64,000 nt of DNA from Rhodothermus marinus DSM 4252. GTDB lineage: Bacteria > Bacteroidota > Rhodothermia > Rhodothermales > Rhodothermaceae. Shown piece after piece: positions 32,095 through 43,543 of the stretch (the first letter of the stretch is position 1; each line of letters starts with the position of its first letter). The DNA lies in the NCBI RefSeq assembly GCF_000024845.1, contig NC_013501.1, positions 624,001 to 688,000 of the forward strand, in the 5' to 3' direction. Both the position numbers and the translations under genes were made by a program. The notes beneath the pieces are model-generated. The model had not been told where the DNA came from. It worked only from the letters and a program-made list of their open reading frames with translations, and made no database searches.

Positions 32095-33090
32095 GTGTGG
32101 AGTGAAATCGCCCAGCGTTTCCCGCTGCTGCAGCAGCTTTTCAGTCGTCGCGTGCCCGTCGGGGACGGGCGCCGTCCGGAAGGCGGTCCGTCGAAGGGTA
32201 CGGTCATCACCATCTGTATTCTGATCTCCACATTGCTCTGGTTCACTTTTACGCTGCAGGAGACCTACACGGCCACGCTGGACCTGCCGGTGCGCGTGGT
32301 CAACGTGCCGCCTGATCGGGCGCTGGCCGTTCCACCGCCGCGTTCTGTGCGCGTGCAGCTCCGTGGCGAAGGCTATCCGCTCGTGCAGCTCTACTTCAAT
32401 CCACCGGCCATTACGCTGGATGCCCGGCAGGACGTGGTCGATCTGACCACGCTCGATCTGAATCTTCCCCGAGGGGTGGTCGTGGAAAGCGTCGTGCCAC
32501 AGGTGGTGGAATTGCGAAAAGAACCGCGCGTGACGCGGCGGCTGCCGGTCGAGCTGCGCGTGGTCATCGAAACGCCGCCCACGCACGACCTGCTCTATCC
32601 GCCGCGCGTCGAACCCGACAGCGTGCAGGTTTCGGGAGCTGTTTCGATTGTGAACAAGCTGGGCGCCTGGCCGACCGTGTCCATGCGGCTGCGCGACGTG
32701 CGCGACTCGATCGCGATCCGGGTCCCTCTTTCCGACACGCTGCGGCCGCTGGTGACCGTAACGCCTGAAGCGGTGCAGTTGTACGCCCGCGTGGTTCCCT
32801 TTACCGAAGGGGTTCGTGAACTGCCGGTCCGCGTGACGGGGGTCCCCTCCACCGAGCGTGTGGTGACGCTGGAGCCGGCCACCGTGCGCGTGCGCTTCCG
32901 TGTGCCCTTAGACCAGTACGAGGCGGCCATGACGGCGCCCGACTTCTTCGCGACCGTTCCCTACGAGGCCATCCGTGCCGACACGACCGGCCGCGTGCGC
33001 CCCATCATTCACCTGCCCGATGGCATCGCCGTACGCGACATCGTGGTCATTCCACCGGCCCTTCGCTACTACAACGTGCTGATTCAGTAG
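32095..33090 (+). CDS. YbbR-domain protein
   Basis: A 331-residue protein with one membrane helix (about 38-56, TVITICILISTLLWFTFTLQ) followed by YbbR-like beta domains on the outer face: VRVVNVPPDRALAVPPPRSV, VELRVVIETPPTHDLLYPPRV, VQVSGAVSIVNKLGAWPTVSM and ELPVRVTGVPSTERVVTLEP are the repeated strand-turn-strand units. YbbR proteins commonly accompany cyclic-di-AMP cyclases (CdaA), but no cyclase gene is adjacent here. The start is GTG 32095, the first start after the putative promoter. Role in this organism unknown. Confidence 0.75.
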   Translation: MWSEIAQRFPLLQQLFSRRVPVGDGRRPEGGPSKGTVITICILISTLLWFTFTLQETYTATLDLPVRVVNVPPDRALAVPPPRSVRVQLRGEGYPLVQLYFNPPAITLDARQDVVDLTTLDLNLPRGVVVESVVPQVVELRKEPRVTRRLPVELRVVIETPPTHDLLYPPRVEPDSVQVSGAVSIVNKLGAWPTVSMRLRDVRDSIAIRVPLSDTLRPLVTVTPEAVQLYARVVPFTEGVRELPVRVTGVPSTERVVTLEPATVRVRFRVPLDQYEAAMTAPDFFATVPYEAIRADTTGRVRPIIHLPDGIAVRDIVVIPPALRYYNVLIQ

Positions 33091-33250
33091 GCGGTCGGGT
33101 ACGCAGCGGCATATCGTCTGGCGATACGACTCCGCCTAAAGAAAGGCCACAAACCTTTTTCGCAGGAACGTTTGTCGCTTTTTGCTGAAGCCGAAACAAG
33201 GGCCGGGACCTCTCGTTGGAGCGAGCGGCGCTGAAACCGAGAGGCGGCCC

Positions 33251-33895
33251 ATGACTTCCGCTGCCGGGCAACGTACGGAGTACTACGTGGACACGCCGCG
33301 CGGGCTGTTTACGGCGGCCGGCCACTGGTTTCGCACGACCGAGGCGTTGCTCCAGGCTTATGCCGGGCCGCTTCTCGAAAAAGAGCCGCTGGACCGACTG
33401 CTGCGTCAGGCCGACGTGTGGCTGGCGCTCCCTTCGCTGTTGGTGCTCTGGGCACTGCTCCCGCTGCTGTGGGGAAGCGGGCCTGCCGTGGCTGTCGGCG
33501 TTGCACTGGCGCTGTACCTGCTGGGGCATCTGCTCCTGCCCCTGTTGATTCTTCGGCCGCTGACCCCGATACTGACGTTGCTGGCCAATCCCTGGCTGCA
33601 GGGGGCGGCCTACGTGGCGGGGTTGACTGCGCTGGCCTGGAGCGGACGGCTACCGGCCGTATGGATGGGACTGGCCGGTTTTGTGCTGGTGCGCTGGGGA
33701 CTGCTCGACCGGCTGCTCCGGCCTCTGCTGGATCGGCTGCATGCGGCGCTGTATCCGTTGCCGCTGCCCGATCAGGTGTTGCGCACGCTGATCCTCCGTG
33801 CAGCACTGGCCCACCGTGTTGCGCTCCCTGAACTGCAGGCGATGGAGCAGGAGGTGCTTCGACGCCTGCGTCAGCTTCCCTGGAACCGAAACTGA
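33251..33895 (+). CDS. Hypothetical membrane protein
   Basis: A 214-residue protein with no recognised family. The N-terminal about 60 residues are polar (EYYVDTPRGLFTAAGHWFRT); then come about three to four hydrophobic segments (LALPSLLVLWALLPLLW, VAVGVALALYLLGHLLLPLL, and LPAVWMGLAGFVLVRWGLL) and a basic helical C-terminus (LHAALYPLPL...VLRRLRQLPW). ATG 33251 is chosen; an upstream TTG would add 23 unlikely residues. It ends 9 bases before the histidine phosphatase gene and may be cotranscribed with it. Confidence 0.6.
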   Translation: MTSAAGQRTEYYVDTPRGLFTAAGHWFRTTEALLQAYAGPLLEKEPLDRLLRQADVWLALPSLLVLWALLPLLWGSGPAVAVGVALALYLLGHLLLPLLILRPLTPILTLLANPWLQGAAYVAGLTALAWSGRLPAVWMGLAGFVLVRWGLLDRLLRPLLDRLHAALYPLPLPDQVLRTLILRAALAHRVALPELQAMEQEVLRRLRQLPWNRN

Positions 33896-33904
33896 GTCGA
33901 ATGC

Positions 33905-34570
33905 ATGCCTGCGACCACGTTGTACTTTGTGCGGCACGGCGAGACCGATTATAACCGCAACGGCATCGTGCAGGGACGCGGCGTCGATGCGCCGCTCAAC
34001 GAGCGGGGACGACGCCAGGCCGAAGCGCTCGCGCGGCGCTTTGCCGCCGTCCCGCTGGATGCCATCTACGCCAGCCCGCTGCGACGCGCGCTGGAGACGG
34101 CCGAAGCGGTGCGTCGGTATCATCCTGAGGTGCCGTTCTACCAACTGGCCGATCTGGAAGAAATGGACTGGGGCGATCTGGAAGGAAAACCCTATGCGCC
34201 CCCTTACGACGCGAAGATTCGTGCCATTTACGAGCGCTGGCGGGCCGGCGACTACGACTATCCGGTTCCCGGGGGCGAGTCCATTCTGGACGTGCAGCGC
34301 CGTGCGCTGCGGGCGCTGGAAACCATCCTGAGCCGCCATGAGGGAGAGACCGTGCTGATCGTCGCGCACGGCCGGTTTCTGCGCATTCTGCTGGCTTCTG
34401 TACTGTCCGAGTACGGACTGGCCCGCATGGAGGCCCTTCCACACACGAACACGGCCGTCAATCATCTGGTCTATGAAAACGGCCGTTTCCGGGCGCTCCG
34501 GTTGAACTGTACGGCACACCTGGAGGAAGCGGCGGTGGACGACGGACTTCCGACGGAGGTGGCGGCATGA
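33905..34570 (+). CDS. Histidine phosphatase family protein (phosphoglycerate mutase-like)
   Basis: A 221-residue enzyme with the catalytic LYFVRHGETDYN (phospho-histidine in RHG), the second SPLRRALETAEAV motif and the late VLIVAHGRFLRILLAS His. LEEMDWGDLEGKPY is the usual acidic segment. Members dephosphorylate 3-phosphoglycerate, alpha-ribazole phosphate or other small molecules; substrate cannot be fixed here. It overlaps menF by 4 bases (ATGA), so it is translationally linked to the menaquinone genes. A cobalamin role (CobC) is possible but no cobamide synthesis genes are nearby. Confidence 0.88.
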   Translation: MPATTLYFVRHGETDYNRNGIVQGRGVDAPLNERGRRQAEALARRFAAVPLDAIYASPLRRALETAEAVRRYHPEVPFYQLADLEEMDWGDLEGKPYAPPYDAKIRAIYERWRAGDYDYPVPGGESILDVQRRALRALETILSRHEGETVLIVAHGRFLRILLASVLSEYGLARMEALPHTNTAVNHLVYENGRFRALRLNCTAHLEEAAVDDGLPTEVAA

Positions 34571-35967
34571 GGCGCATGGATCCATCGGCGGTGGAAGGGG
34601 CGTTGCCCGTATGTGCCCCGGAGGAGCTGCCCCGGGTGCTGGGGAGCCGCATCCGGCGGGCTCTGCGTCAGCCCACCGCGGAAATTGTCCAACTGCGCTG
34701 TCCCGTCGCGCCGCTCGATCTGCTGGCCTGGCTGGCCGCCCAGCCGGAGCCTGTCAGATTCTACTGGGCCGATCGTGAAAACGCCGAGGCCGTGGCCGCA
34801 CTGGGTGCGGTTCTGCTGCACGAAGCCACGCATCCGCTTACCCGCGAGGCGCTCGCGCCCGTGGAAGACCGACTCCGACGGGCCGACCCCGGTGTGCGGT
34901 TTTACGGCGGAGGACGTTTCGACAGCCGGGCGCCGGTGGCACCGCACTGGGAGCCGTTCGGCGCCGGGCGCTTCTGGCTCCCCCGCTTCGAACTCCGGCG
35001 CGAAGCGAACCGCTACTGGCTGGTCTGCAACCTGGTGCCCGAACTGGATCGGGAGCGGGTCGAGACGATCGTCGAGGCGCTGCGGGCGCTTCGCTGGCCC
35101 GAAATGCCGCTGACTCCCGAGCTGCCGTTGCCGCTGGATCGCCGGGACACGCCGGATCAGACGGGCTGGATGCGCAACGTCGCGCGTGCGCTGGACGCCT
35201 TCCGCCGGGGTCAGATGGAAAAAGTCGTACTGGCCCGTCAGGTACAGTACGCTTTCGGCGAGGCGCTCGATGGACTGGCCCTGCTGCAGCGCTTGCAGGA
35301 AGCCACGCCGGGCTGCTTCCATTTTTACTACCAACCTGAGCCTGGTACGGCCTTTCTGGGCGCCTCGCCGGAGCGGCTGTTCCGACGCGCCGACGGGCAC
35401 GTCTGGAGCGAGGCCGTCGCCGGCACCCGTCCCCGTGGCCGCACGGAAGCCGACGACGCCCGGCTGGCCGCCGAGCTGCTCCAGAGCGAAAAAGATCGGC
35501 GCGAGCAGTACTACGTCCAGCAGAGCATCGTCGAAGAGCTGCGGCCGCTGTGCGAGGCGCTGGACGCCGATCCGCAGCTTTCCGAAATGACGCTGGCCCG
35601 CGGGCGGCATCTGTACACGGGCATTCGCGGGCGACTGCGGCCCAATGTGCCTACCGGCGCGTTGCTGGAGGCCTTGCATCCCACGCCGGCCGTCGGCGGC
35701 TACCCGCGGGCTGCGGCCATGGAGGCCATCCGCACCTGGGAGCCGTTCGACCGTGGCTGGTACACCGGTCCCATCGGCTGGCTGGGCGCCGACGCGGCCG
35801 AATTTGCCGTGGCCATTCGCTGCGGACTGGTGGCCGGACGCCATCTGTATCTTTATTCCGGCGCCGGAATCGTGGAGGGTTCGGTGCCCACGCTGGAATG
35901 GGACGAGATCGAGCACAAAATCAGCGACTTCGTGAACGTGCTGGGCCTTGAGCTTCGACGTTCGTAA
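34567..35967 (+). CDS. menF: Isochorismate synthase (menaquinone pathway)
   Basis: A 466-residue chorismate-utilising enzyme converting chorismate to isochorismate, the first committed menaquinone step. The C-terminal catalytic domain shows GQMEKVVLARQ, GASPERLFRR, SEAVAGTRPRG, SEKDRREQ and IRGRLRPNVPTGALLEALHP with PTPAVGGYPRAAA, and ends with YLYSGAGIVEGSVPTLEWDE, which carries the Mg-binding Glu residues. ATG 34567 overlaps the phosphatase stop; ATG 34576 is an alternative. MenD follows with a 20-base overlap, supporting a menaquinone rather than siderophore role. Confidence 0.92.
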   Translation: MRRMDPSAVEGALPVCAPEELPRVLGSRIRRALRQPTAEIVQLRCPVAPLDLLAWLAAQPEPVRFYWADRENAEAVAALGAVLLHEATHPLTREALAPVEDRLRRADPGVRFYGGGRFDSRAPVAPHWEPFGAGRFWLPRFELRREANRYWLVCNLVPELDRERVETIVEALRALRWPEMPLTPELPLPLDRRDTPDQTGWMRNVARALDAFRRGQMEKVVLARQVQYAFGEALDGLALLQRLQEATPGCFHFYYQPEPGTAFLGASPERLFRRADGHVWSEAVAGTRPRGRTEADDARLAAELLQSEKDRREQYYVQQSIVEELRPLCEALDADPQLSEMTLARGRHLYTGIRGRLRPNVPTGALLEALHPTPAVGGYPRAAAMEAIRTWEPFDRGWYTGPIGWLGADAAEFAVAIRCGLVAGRHLYLYSGAGIVEGSVPTLEWDEIEHKISDFVNVLGLELRRS

Positions 35968-37696
35968 CCAGCAATACTGGGCCGATCGGCTCATTGACGA
36001 GTTGGTGCGCTGCGGTGTGACGCACTTCTGCATCGCGCCTGGCTCGCGCTCCACGCCGCTGGTCACGGCGGTGGCCCGCCACCCGGAAGCCCGCGCCATC
36101 GTCCACTACGACGAGCGGGGCACGGCCTTTCTGGCGCTGGGCTACGGCCGCGCTACCGGACGCCCCGCCGCCTGGATCACCACTTCGGGGACGGCCGTCG
36201 CCAACGGCTTTCCCGCCGTCGTCGAAGCCAGCCAGGACGAAATCCCGCTGCTGCTGCTCACGGCCGACCGTCCGCCGGAGCTGCGCGACACGGGCGCCAA
36301 TCAGACGATCGATCAGGTCAAGCTCTTCGGAAGCTACGTGCGCTGGCACTTCGAGCTGCCCGTGCCCGACCCCGATCTGGACGTGGCGCTGGTGCAGACC
36401 ACGGTGGCCCAGGCCGTCTATCGAAGCGTGCGTCCGCCGGCCGGCCCCGTGCATCTGAACTGCCCGTTCCGTGAGCCGTTGATTCCGGCACCCGGCGCGC
36501 TTCCTCTGCTCGAAGCCGCCGGGGCGCCTCGCACGCGCTATGTGGCGCCCGTCATGGCGCCCGATCCGCAGGCTGTCGCCGAACTGGCCGCCATGCTCCG
36601 GTCCGTGGCGCGTGGATTGATCGTGGTGGGCAGGCTGCACACGGCCGAAGCGGCGGCTGCCGTCGAAAAGCTGGCCGAACGTCTGGGCTGGCCGCTGTTG
36701 CCCGACGTGACCTCCGGGTTGCGCCTGGGCGAGGGAGCCTTTCCGCGGGTGCCGTTTGCCGAGCTGCTGCTGGCCGAGCCGGAGCGGGCAGCCCGCACGC
36801 TGCAACCGGAAGTCGTGCTGCACGTGGGCGGGCGCTTCGTCTCCAAACGCCTGCTGCAATTCGTGCAGGCCGCCCGGCTACGCGCGTACGTTCACGTGCA
36901 CGACAGTCCGATCCGGCTCGACCCGGCGCATCGCGTGACGCTTCGGCTGGAGGCGGACGTTGCCCGCACCTGCGCGGCGCTGTGCGAGGCGTTGCCGGAG
37001 GCGGCCGAACCATCCCTCTGGGCCCGGCGCTGGAAGCAGGCCGACGAAGCCGTTCGGGAACGGCTGCAGCAGCAGTTCCAGACGGAGGAGCTGGCCGAAC
37101 CGGACGTCGCCTGGCATCTGGCCCGATGGTTACCCTCCACGCACGGGCTGGTACTGGCCAGCAGCCTGCCTGTCCGGCTCGTGCACACCTGGGCCGCACC
37201 CGACGGCACCCGACCGCCGGTGGCCGCCAACCGGGGCGCCAGCGGCATCGACGGCACGGTGGCCACGGCGGCCGGCTTTGCGCTGGGACTGGCGCGTCCC
37301 GTCACGCTGCTCATCGGCGATCTGGCGCTGCTGCACGACCTGAACAGCCTGGCACTGTTGCGCAACCGGCCCGTCGTGGTGGTAGCGCTGAACAACGACG
37401 GCGGGGGAATCTTTTCATTTCTACCGATTGCCCGCCATTCCGAAGTGTTCGAGCCGTATTTCGGGACGCCGCACGGCCTGCAGTTTGCGCACGCGGCCCG
37501 CATGTTCGGGCTGGACTACGAGGCGCCCCGTACGCTGGCCGAACTGGAACAGGCCTACCGCACCGCCTGCGCACGTTCGGGCGCCACGCTGATCGAAGTG
37601 CGCACCGAGCGCGCTCGCACCCACGCCCGCTGGCAGGAGCTGGAAGCGGCGCTGGCCGACCTCCGGGAAGCCTTCTACGAACCGCTCAGCTCCTGA
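35948..37696 (+). CDS. menD: SEPHCHC synthase MenD
   Basis: A 582-residue thiamine-diphosphate enzyme joining isochorismate and 2-oxoglutarate. The N-terminal CIAPGSRSTPL (29-38) and DERGTAFLALGYGRATGRPA carry the substrate-binding Ser-Arg and the ThDP Glu; GANQTIDQVKLFG follows. The C-terminal ThDP-binding domain has ANRGASGIDGTVATAAGFAL, LIGDLALLHDLNSL and NNDGGGIFSFLP. The start is TTG 35948 inside menF; it aligns with the family N-terminus (RNQQYWADRLIDEL), and no ATG or GTG gives a complete protein. Full length. Confidence 0.93.
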   Translation: MSFDVRNQQYWADRLIDELVRCGVTHFCIAPGSRSTPLVTAVARHPEARAIVHYDERGTAFLALGYGRATGRPAAWITTSGTAVANGFPAVVEASQDEIPLLLLTADRPPELRDTGANQTIDQVKLFGSYVRWHFELPVPDPDLDVALVQTTVAQAVYRSVRPPAGPVHLNCPFREPLIPAPGALPLLEAAGAPRTRYVAPVMAPDPQAVAELAAMLRSVARGLIVVGRLHTAEAAAAVEKLAERLGWPLLPDVTSGLRLGEGAFPRVPFAELLLAEPERAARTLQPEVVLHVGGRFVSKRLLQFVQAARLRAYVHVHDSPIRLDPAHRVTLRLEADVARTCAALCEALPEAAEPSLWARRWKQADEAVRERLQQQFQTEELAEPDVAWHLARWLPSTHGLVLASSLPVRLVHTWAAPDGTRPPVAANRGASGIDGTVATAAGFALGLARPVTLLIGDLALLHDLNSLALLRNRPVVVVALNNDGGGIFSFLPIARHSEVFEPYFGTPHGLQFAHAARMFGLDYEAPRTLAELEQAYRTACARSGATLIEVRTERARTHARWQELEAALADLREAFYEPLSS

Positions 37697-38568
37697 TAGA
37701 CCGCGCGGATGGCGTTCGGAATGCCCTGCGGCCAGCTCTCGACGTAATGCTCCGGAAAGTCCGGTAGCCGATCGACCGCCAGCTCATCGACCGTCTTTCC
37801 GGACTTGATCCCGGCTTCGACGTAGCGCCGCAAACCCTCCAGAAAGTCGCGCATCACCAGCAGATCGGCACGGCCGCCCACCACGCCGTACTTCGGATTG
37901 CCGTGGCCAAAGATGAATTGCGTCTCGTCGTCGTAGGTGGCATGCAGGCGCTCCAGGGCAGCGATCCAGCCTTCGGTGGTGGCGCCGCCCGGCAGGTCGA
38001 TGAAGCAGGGCATCCGGTTGAAAACCAGATCGCCCACGTGTACGATGTTGGCTTTTTCAAAGTGGATGATGGCATCGCCACCGGTGTGGGCCGGACCGTA
38101 GTAGACGACATGCACGCGTTCGTCACCGGCTTCGAGCGTGAGCGACGGGTCGAACGTCCGGTCGGCGTAGGCCTGCTGGTCGAGCGTGCCCTGCTGCTCG
38201 GCGGCGCGGCGTTGCAGCTCCGGCACGTTGCGATGAGCGATGATCTGGCGTGCGTGGGGCTTCAGTGCAATGTTGCCGGCCGTGTGATCCCGGTGGTGGT
38301 GCGTGTTGATCAGCGCGTCGATCATGCGTTCGGTGCGGGCGTGCAGCCCTTCCCAGCACTGCGTGGCCGTTTCGGGAAACTGTGCGTCGACCACGATGAG
38401 CGCATCGGCTGTGGCCAGCCAGCCGATCGTGCCGCCGCGTCCGGTGAAAATGCCCACGTTGCGGCGAAGCAGGCGAAACGGATCTTCCTGGAGGCGAAAA
38501 ACCCGGGGCGAAACAAGCGGCAGGAGCGCGGCGGCCAGCGTCTGTTGCAGAAATGTGCGGCGGTTCAT
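37675..38568 (-). CDS. Metallo-beta-lactamase-fold hydrolase with Tat-like signal
   Basis: A 297-residue protein starting MNRRTFLQQTLAAALLPLVSP, a Tat-like signal. The metal motif HxHxDH appears as NTHHHRDHTAGN, followed by the later ligands in YGPAHTGGDAIIHF and NIVHVGDLVFNRM, and H in FGHGNPKYG. The family of SoxH/quinoprotein-relay and class-B-lactamase-like periplasmic hydrolases fits; substrate unknown. ATG at 38568 is preferred over an upstream start (38664) because it puts the signal at the N-terminus. Its end overlaps menD by 22 bases on the other strand. Confidence 0.82.
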   Translation of the reverse strand: MNRRTFLQQTLAAALLPLVSPRVFRLQEDPFRLLRRNVGIFTGRGGTIGWLATADALIVVDAQFPETATQCWEGLHARTERMIDALINTHHHRDHTAGNIALKPHARQIIAHRNVPELQRRAAEQQGTLDQQAYADRTFDPSLTLEAGDERVHVVYYGPAHTGGDAIIHFEKANIVHVGDLVFNRMPCFIDLPGGATTEGWIAALERLHATYDDETQFIFGHGNPKYGVVGGRADLLVMRDFLEGLRRYVEAGIKSGKTVDELAVDRLPDFPEHYVESWPQGIPNAIRAVYQELSGS

Positions 38569-38744
38569 GGCGATGGTCTCCGTCAGGTGTCGTTCATGTC
38601 TTTCAGCGTGCCACTGGCAAAATAAGGCTTGTGCGGCACATGATGATTTTGTAAAAATGTACAAAGAAAATGGAAAAGTCGCACTTGACTGCGCGCGGCT
38701 GTTGCAATAAGCTCCGATAGTCGGGAAGAACGTCCGCGAAGATC

Positions 38745-39217
38745 ATGGCACGCTTTGAATTGCTGGTCAACGGAACCCGTCACACGGTCGACGTGCCGCC
38801 GGATATGCCGCTGCTCTGGGTGCTGCGGGATGTGCTGGGGCTGACGGGCACCAAGTTCGGCTGTGGCAAGGCACTCTGCGGCGCCTGCACGGTGCATCTG
38901 AGCGGCACGCCGGTGCGCTCGTGCGTGTTGCCGGTCTCGGCCGTGGTCGGACAACCCATTACGACGATCGAAGGGCTGGATCCGGAAGGGAATCACCCGC
39001 TGCAGCGGGCCTGGCGTGAGCTGAACGTGCCGCAATGCGGCTATTGCCAGGCCGGTCAGCTTATGACGGCCGCCGCGCTACTGCGGCAGAACCCGAATCC
39101 CACCGACGACGACATCATCGCCGCCATGGGCGGCAATCTGTGCCGTTGCGGCACCTATCATCGGATCCGTCAGGCGATTCATCGGGCCGCGGAAATCATG
39201 CGGCAGGAGGGTACGCA

Positions 39218-39221
<4 letters not shown>
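38745..39221 (+). CDS. Molybdenum hydroxylase small subunit, two [2Fe-2S] clusters
   Basis: A 158-residue protein with a plant-ferredoxin-type cluster site [16 protein letters not shown] (plus Cys in VRSCVLP) and a second helical cluster site QCGYCQAGQ with NLCRCGTY. This is the electron-transfer subunit of xanthine-dehydrogenase-family enzymes, closest in layout to isoquinoline 1-oxidoreductase (IorA) and aldehyde oxidoreductases. The large subunit starts inside its stop (ATGA at 39218). No FAD-binding middle subunit is present, as in IorAB types. Confidence 0.92.
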
Positions 39222-41452
<2,231 letters not shown>

Positions 41453-41536
41453 CGTTCCTTCCTGAGCAGCCCGGAACGGACGGGCGGCTGCGGCGTGAAG
41501 GAGGCCGTCCCCGAAAAGCAGGAAGGCAAACGCATC

Positions 41537-42457
41537 ATGCCGGACGGATTCGGTTCGACGGCCTCGGTGCCGGCACTGCCGCGCTGGCGCGTCTGGGTGC
41601 TGGCCGCCCGCCCCAAGACGCTGGCCGCGGCCGTCGCGCCTGTGCTCATGGGTACGGCCATGGCCTGGGCCGACGGTGGCTTTCACCTGCCCTCGGCGTT
41701 TTTTGCGCTGATCGGCGCGCTGCTGATCCAGATCGGGACGAACTTCGCCAACGACTATGCCGACTACCTGAAGGGCGCCGATACGGCCACGCGCAAGGGA
41801 CCACTGCGGGTGACGGCGGCAGGCCTGGTGACGCCCGAGGCCATGCGACGCGCCACCACGCTGACGTTCGCGCTGGCCGTCGTGGCCGGCCTCTACCTGA
41901 TCTGGCGGGGTGGCTGGCCCGTGCTGGCGATCGGATTGCTTTCGATCCTGTTCGGCATCCTGTACACGAGCGGTCGCTATGCGCTGGCCTATCTGGGGCT
42001 GGGTGAGCTTTTCGTGCTCATCTTTTTCGGGCCGGTGGCCGTGGGCGGTACCTATTACGTGCAGACGCTCACAATCACGCGCGAAGTGCTGCTGATGGGG
42101 CTGGCGCCGGGGCTGATTTCGACGGGCATCCTGCTGGTGAACAACGTCCGGGACATCGAGGAAGACCGCCAAGCAGGCAAACGGACGCCCGTGGTGCGCT
42201 TCGGACGGACGTTTGGCGTGGGACTGTATGCTTTCTGTCTGTTCAGCGCGCTGCTTCTGCCGGTCGTCTGGTATCTGCTCACCTACCGGCATGGCGGGGC
42301 GATGGCGGTGTTGGCGCTGTTGCCGGCCAGCGTGCGCGCCATCCGGACGCTGGCGCTTGAGCGGGACGGTGCCGTGCTGAACGCGCTCCTGGCGGCTACC
42401 GGACGCCTGCTCCTGCTCTACAGTCTGCTGTTCTCGATCGGGTGGATTCTGACCTGA
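41537..42457 (+). CDS. menA: 1,4-dihydroxy-2-naphthoate polyprenyltransferase
   Basis: A 306-residue UbiA-family membrane prenyltransferase that attaches the isoprenoid tail to DHNA. The first Asp-rich motif is NFANDYADYLKGADT (about 69-83), the second NNVRDIEEDRQAGKRT. About eight to nine membrane helices are visible. ATG 41537 is preferred over GTG 41495, since the family start (WRVWVLAARPKTLAAAVAPV) follows closely. It lies 85 bases after the hydroxylase gene and 6 bases before menC. Confidence 0.93.
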   Translation: MPDGFGSTASVPALPRWRVWVLAARPKTLAAAVAPVLMGTAMAWADGGFHLPSAFFALIGALLIQIGTNFANDYADYLKGADTATRKGPLRVTAAGLVTPEAMRRATTLTFALAVVAGLYLIWRGGWPVLAIGLLSILFGILYTSGRYALAYLGLGELFVLIFFGPVAVGGTYYVQTLTITREVLLMGLAPGLISTGILLVNNVRDIEEDRQAGKRTPVVRFGRTFGVGLYAFCLFSALLLPVVWYLLTYRHGGAMAVLALLPASVRAIRTLALERDGAVLNALLAATGRLLLLYSLLFSIGWILT

Positions 42458-42463
42458 GCGGCC

Positions 42464-43543
42464 ATGCCCGAATGCACCTGGCGCCTGTTTCGCTTCAGCC
42501 TGCCGCTGGCGATGCCGCTACCGTCCGGTGCATCGGTGCGACAGGGCTGGCTGGTGCAGCTTCAGGGAGCAGGCGCAACGGGCTGGGGCGAGGTGGCCCC
42601 GTTGCCGGGCTTCAGCCGCGAGACGCCGGAGGCAGCCTTTCGGGCGCTGCAGGTGTTGCTGCCACGTCTGACTTCCGTGCCGGAAGCTTCCACGTTTGCA
42701 GAATGGGCCGAAACCGTGGCGCCGCTGCTGGCCGACGCGCCGGCTTCGGTGCGGTGGGGGCTGGAGCTGGCGCTTGCCAGCTGGCAGGCCGCCCGCGTGG
42801 AAAAACGACTGGACACCTGGCTGGCGTCCGATCCGTTGCCTGTGATTTCGATTAATGCGCTGGTACCGACGAACTGGCAGGCGCATCCCGAGTGCCTGGC
42901 AACGATTCGGGCGGCCGGATACCGGACGGTCAAAGTCAAGGTAAGCGGACATGCACCGGGAGAAGCGGCGCGGTGCGTGCGGCAGCTCCGGGACATGCTG
43001 GGCGGCGAGATAACGCTGCGGGTGGACGCGAACCGGGCCTGGACGCTGCGCGAAGCGCTGGCGTTTGCTGAGGCGGTGGCCGATCTGGAAATTGCCTACA
43101 TCGAAGAGCCGCTGCGTGACCCGGAGAAGCTTCAGGAATTTGTGCAGCGGAGTCCGGTGCCGGTGGCGCTCGACGAAACGCTGGCCGAGCAACCGGGGAC
43201 GCCGCTGCACCGCTGGGAAGGGGTAGCAGCCGTGGTGCTGAAGCCGTTGCTGCTGGGGGGCCTGCTGAGCGCCTGGCGTCGTGCCGAAGAAGCCAGAGCG
43301 CTGGGAATGGCCGTGGTCTGGAGCGCGGCCTTCGAGACCGGCATCGGCACGCGCGGATTGCTGGCACTGGCGGCCGCTTCCCGGAGCACCGAAGCGGCCG
43401 GACTGGATCCCTACCGCTGGCTGGCCGACGATGTGGTGCATCCCCGCCTGGCACTGCAACCGGAAATGCCGGTGGGTGAAGCGTTAACCGGCCCCTGGCG
43501 TCCTAACCCGGTCGTACTGGAGACGATCGATGTCGCCGCGTGA
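42464..43543 (+). CDS. menC: o-Succinylbenzoate synthase
   Basis: A 359-residue enolase-superfamily enzyme that dehydrates SHCHC to o-succinylbenzoate. Visible catalytic elements: YRTVKVKVSG (Lys pair, KxK), LRVDANRAW (metal Asp), AYIEEPL (metal Glu), ALDETLAE (metal Asp) and AVVLKPLLLGG (Lys on the opposite side). N-terminal capping domain with GWGEVAPLPGFS. Full length. Its end overlaps menE by 14 bases, showing translational coupling. Confidence 0.93.
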   Translation: MPECTWRLFRFSLPLAMPLPSGASVRQGWLVQLQGAGATGWGEVAPLPGFSRETPEAAFRALQVLLPRLTSVPEASTFAEWAETVAPLLADAPASVRWGLELALASWQAARVEKRLDTWLASDPLPVISINALVPTNWQAHPECLATIRAAGYRTVKVKVSGHAPGEAARCVRQLRDMLGGEITLRVDANRAWTLREALAFAEAVADLEIAYIEEPLRDPEKLQEFVQRSPVPVALDETLAEQPGTPLHRWEGVAAVVLKPLLLGGLLSAWRRAEEARALGMAVVWSAAFETGIGTRGLLALAAASRSTEAAGLDPYRWLADDVVHPRLALQPEMPVGEALTGPWRPNPVVLETIDVAA

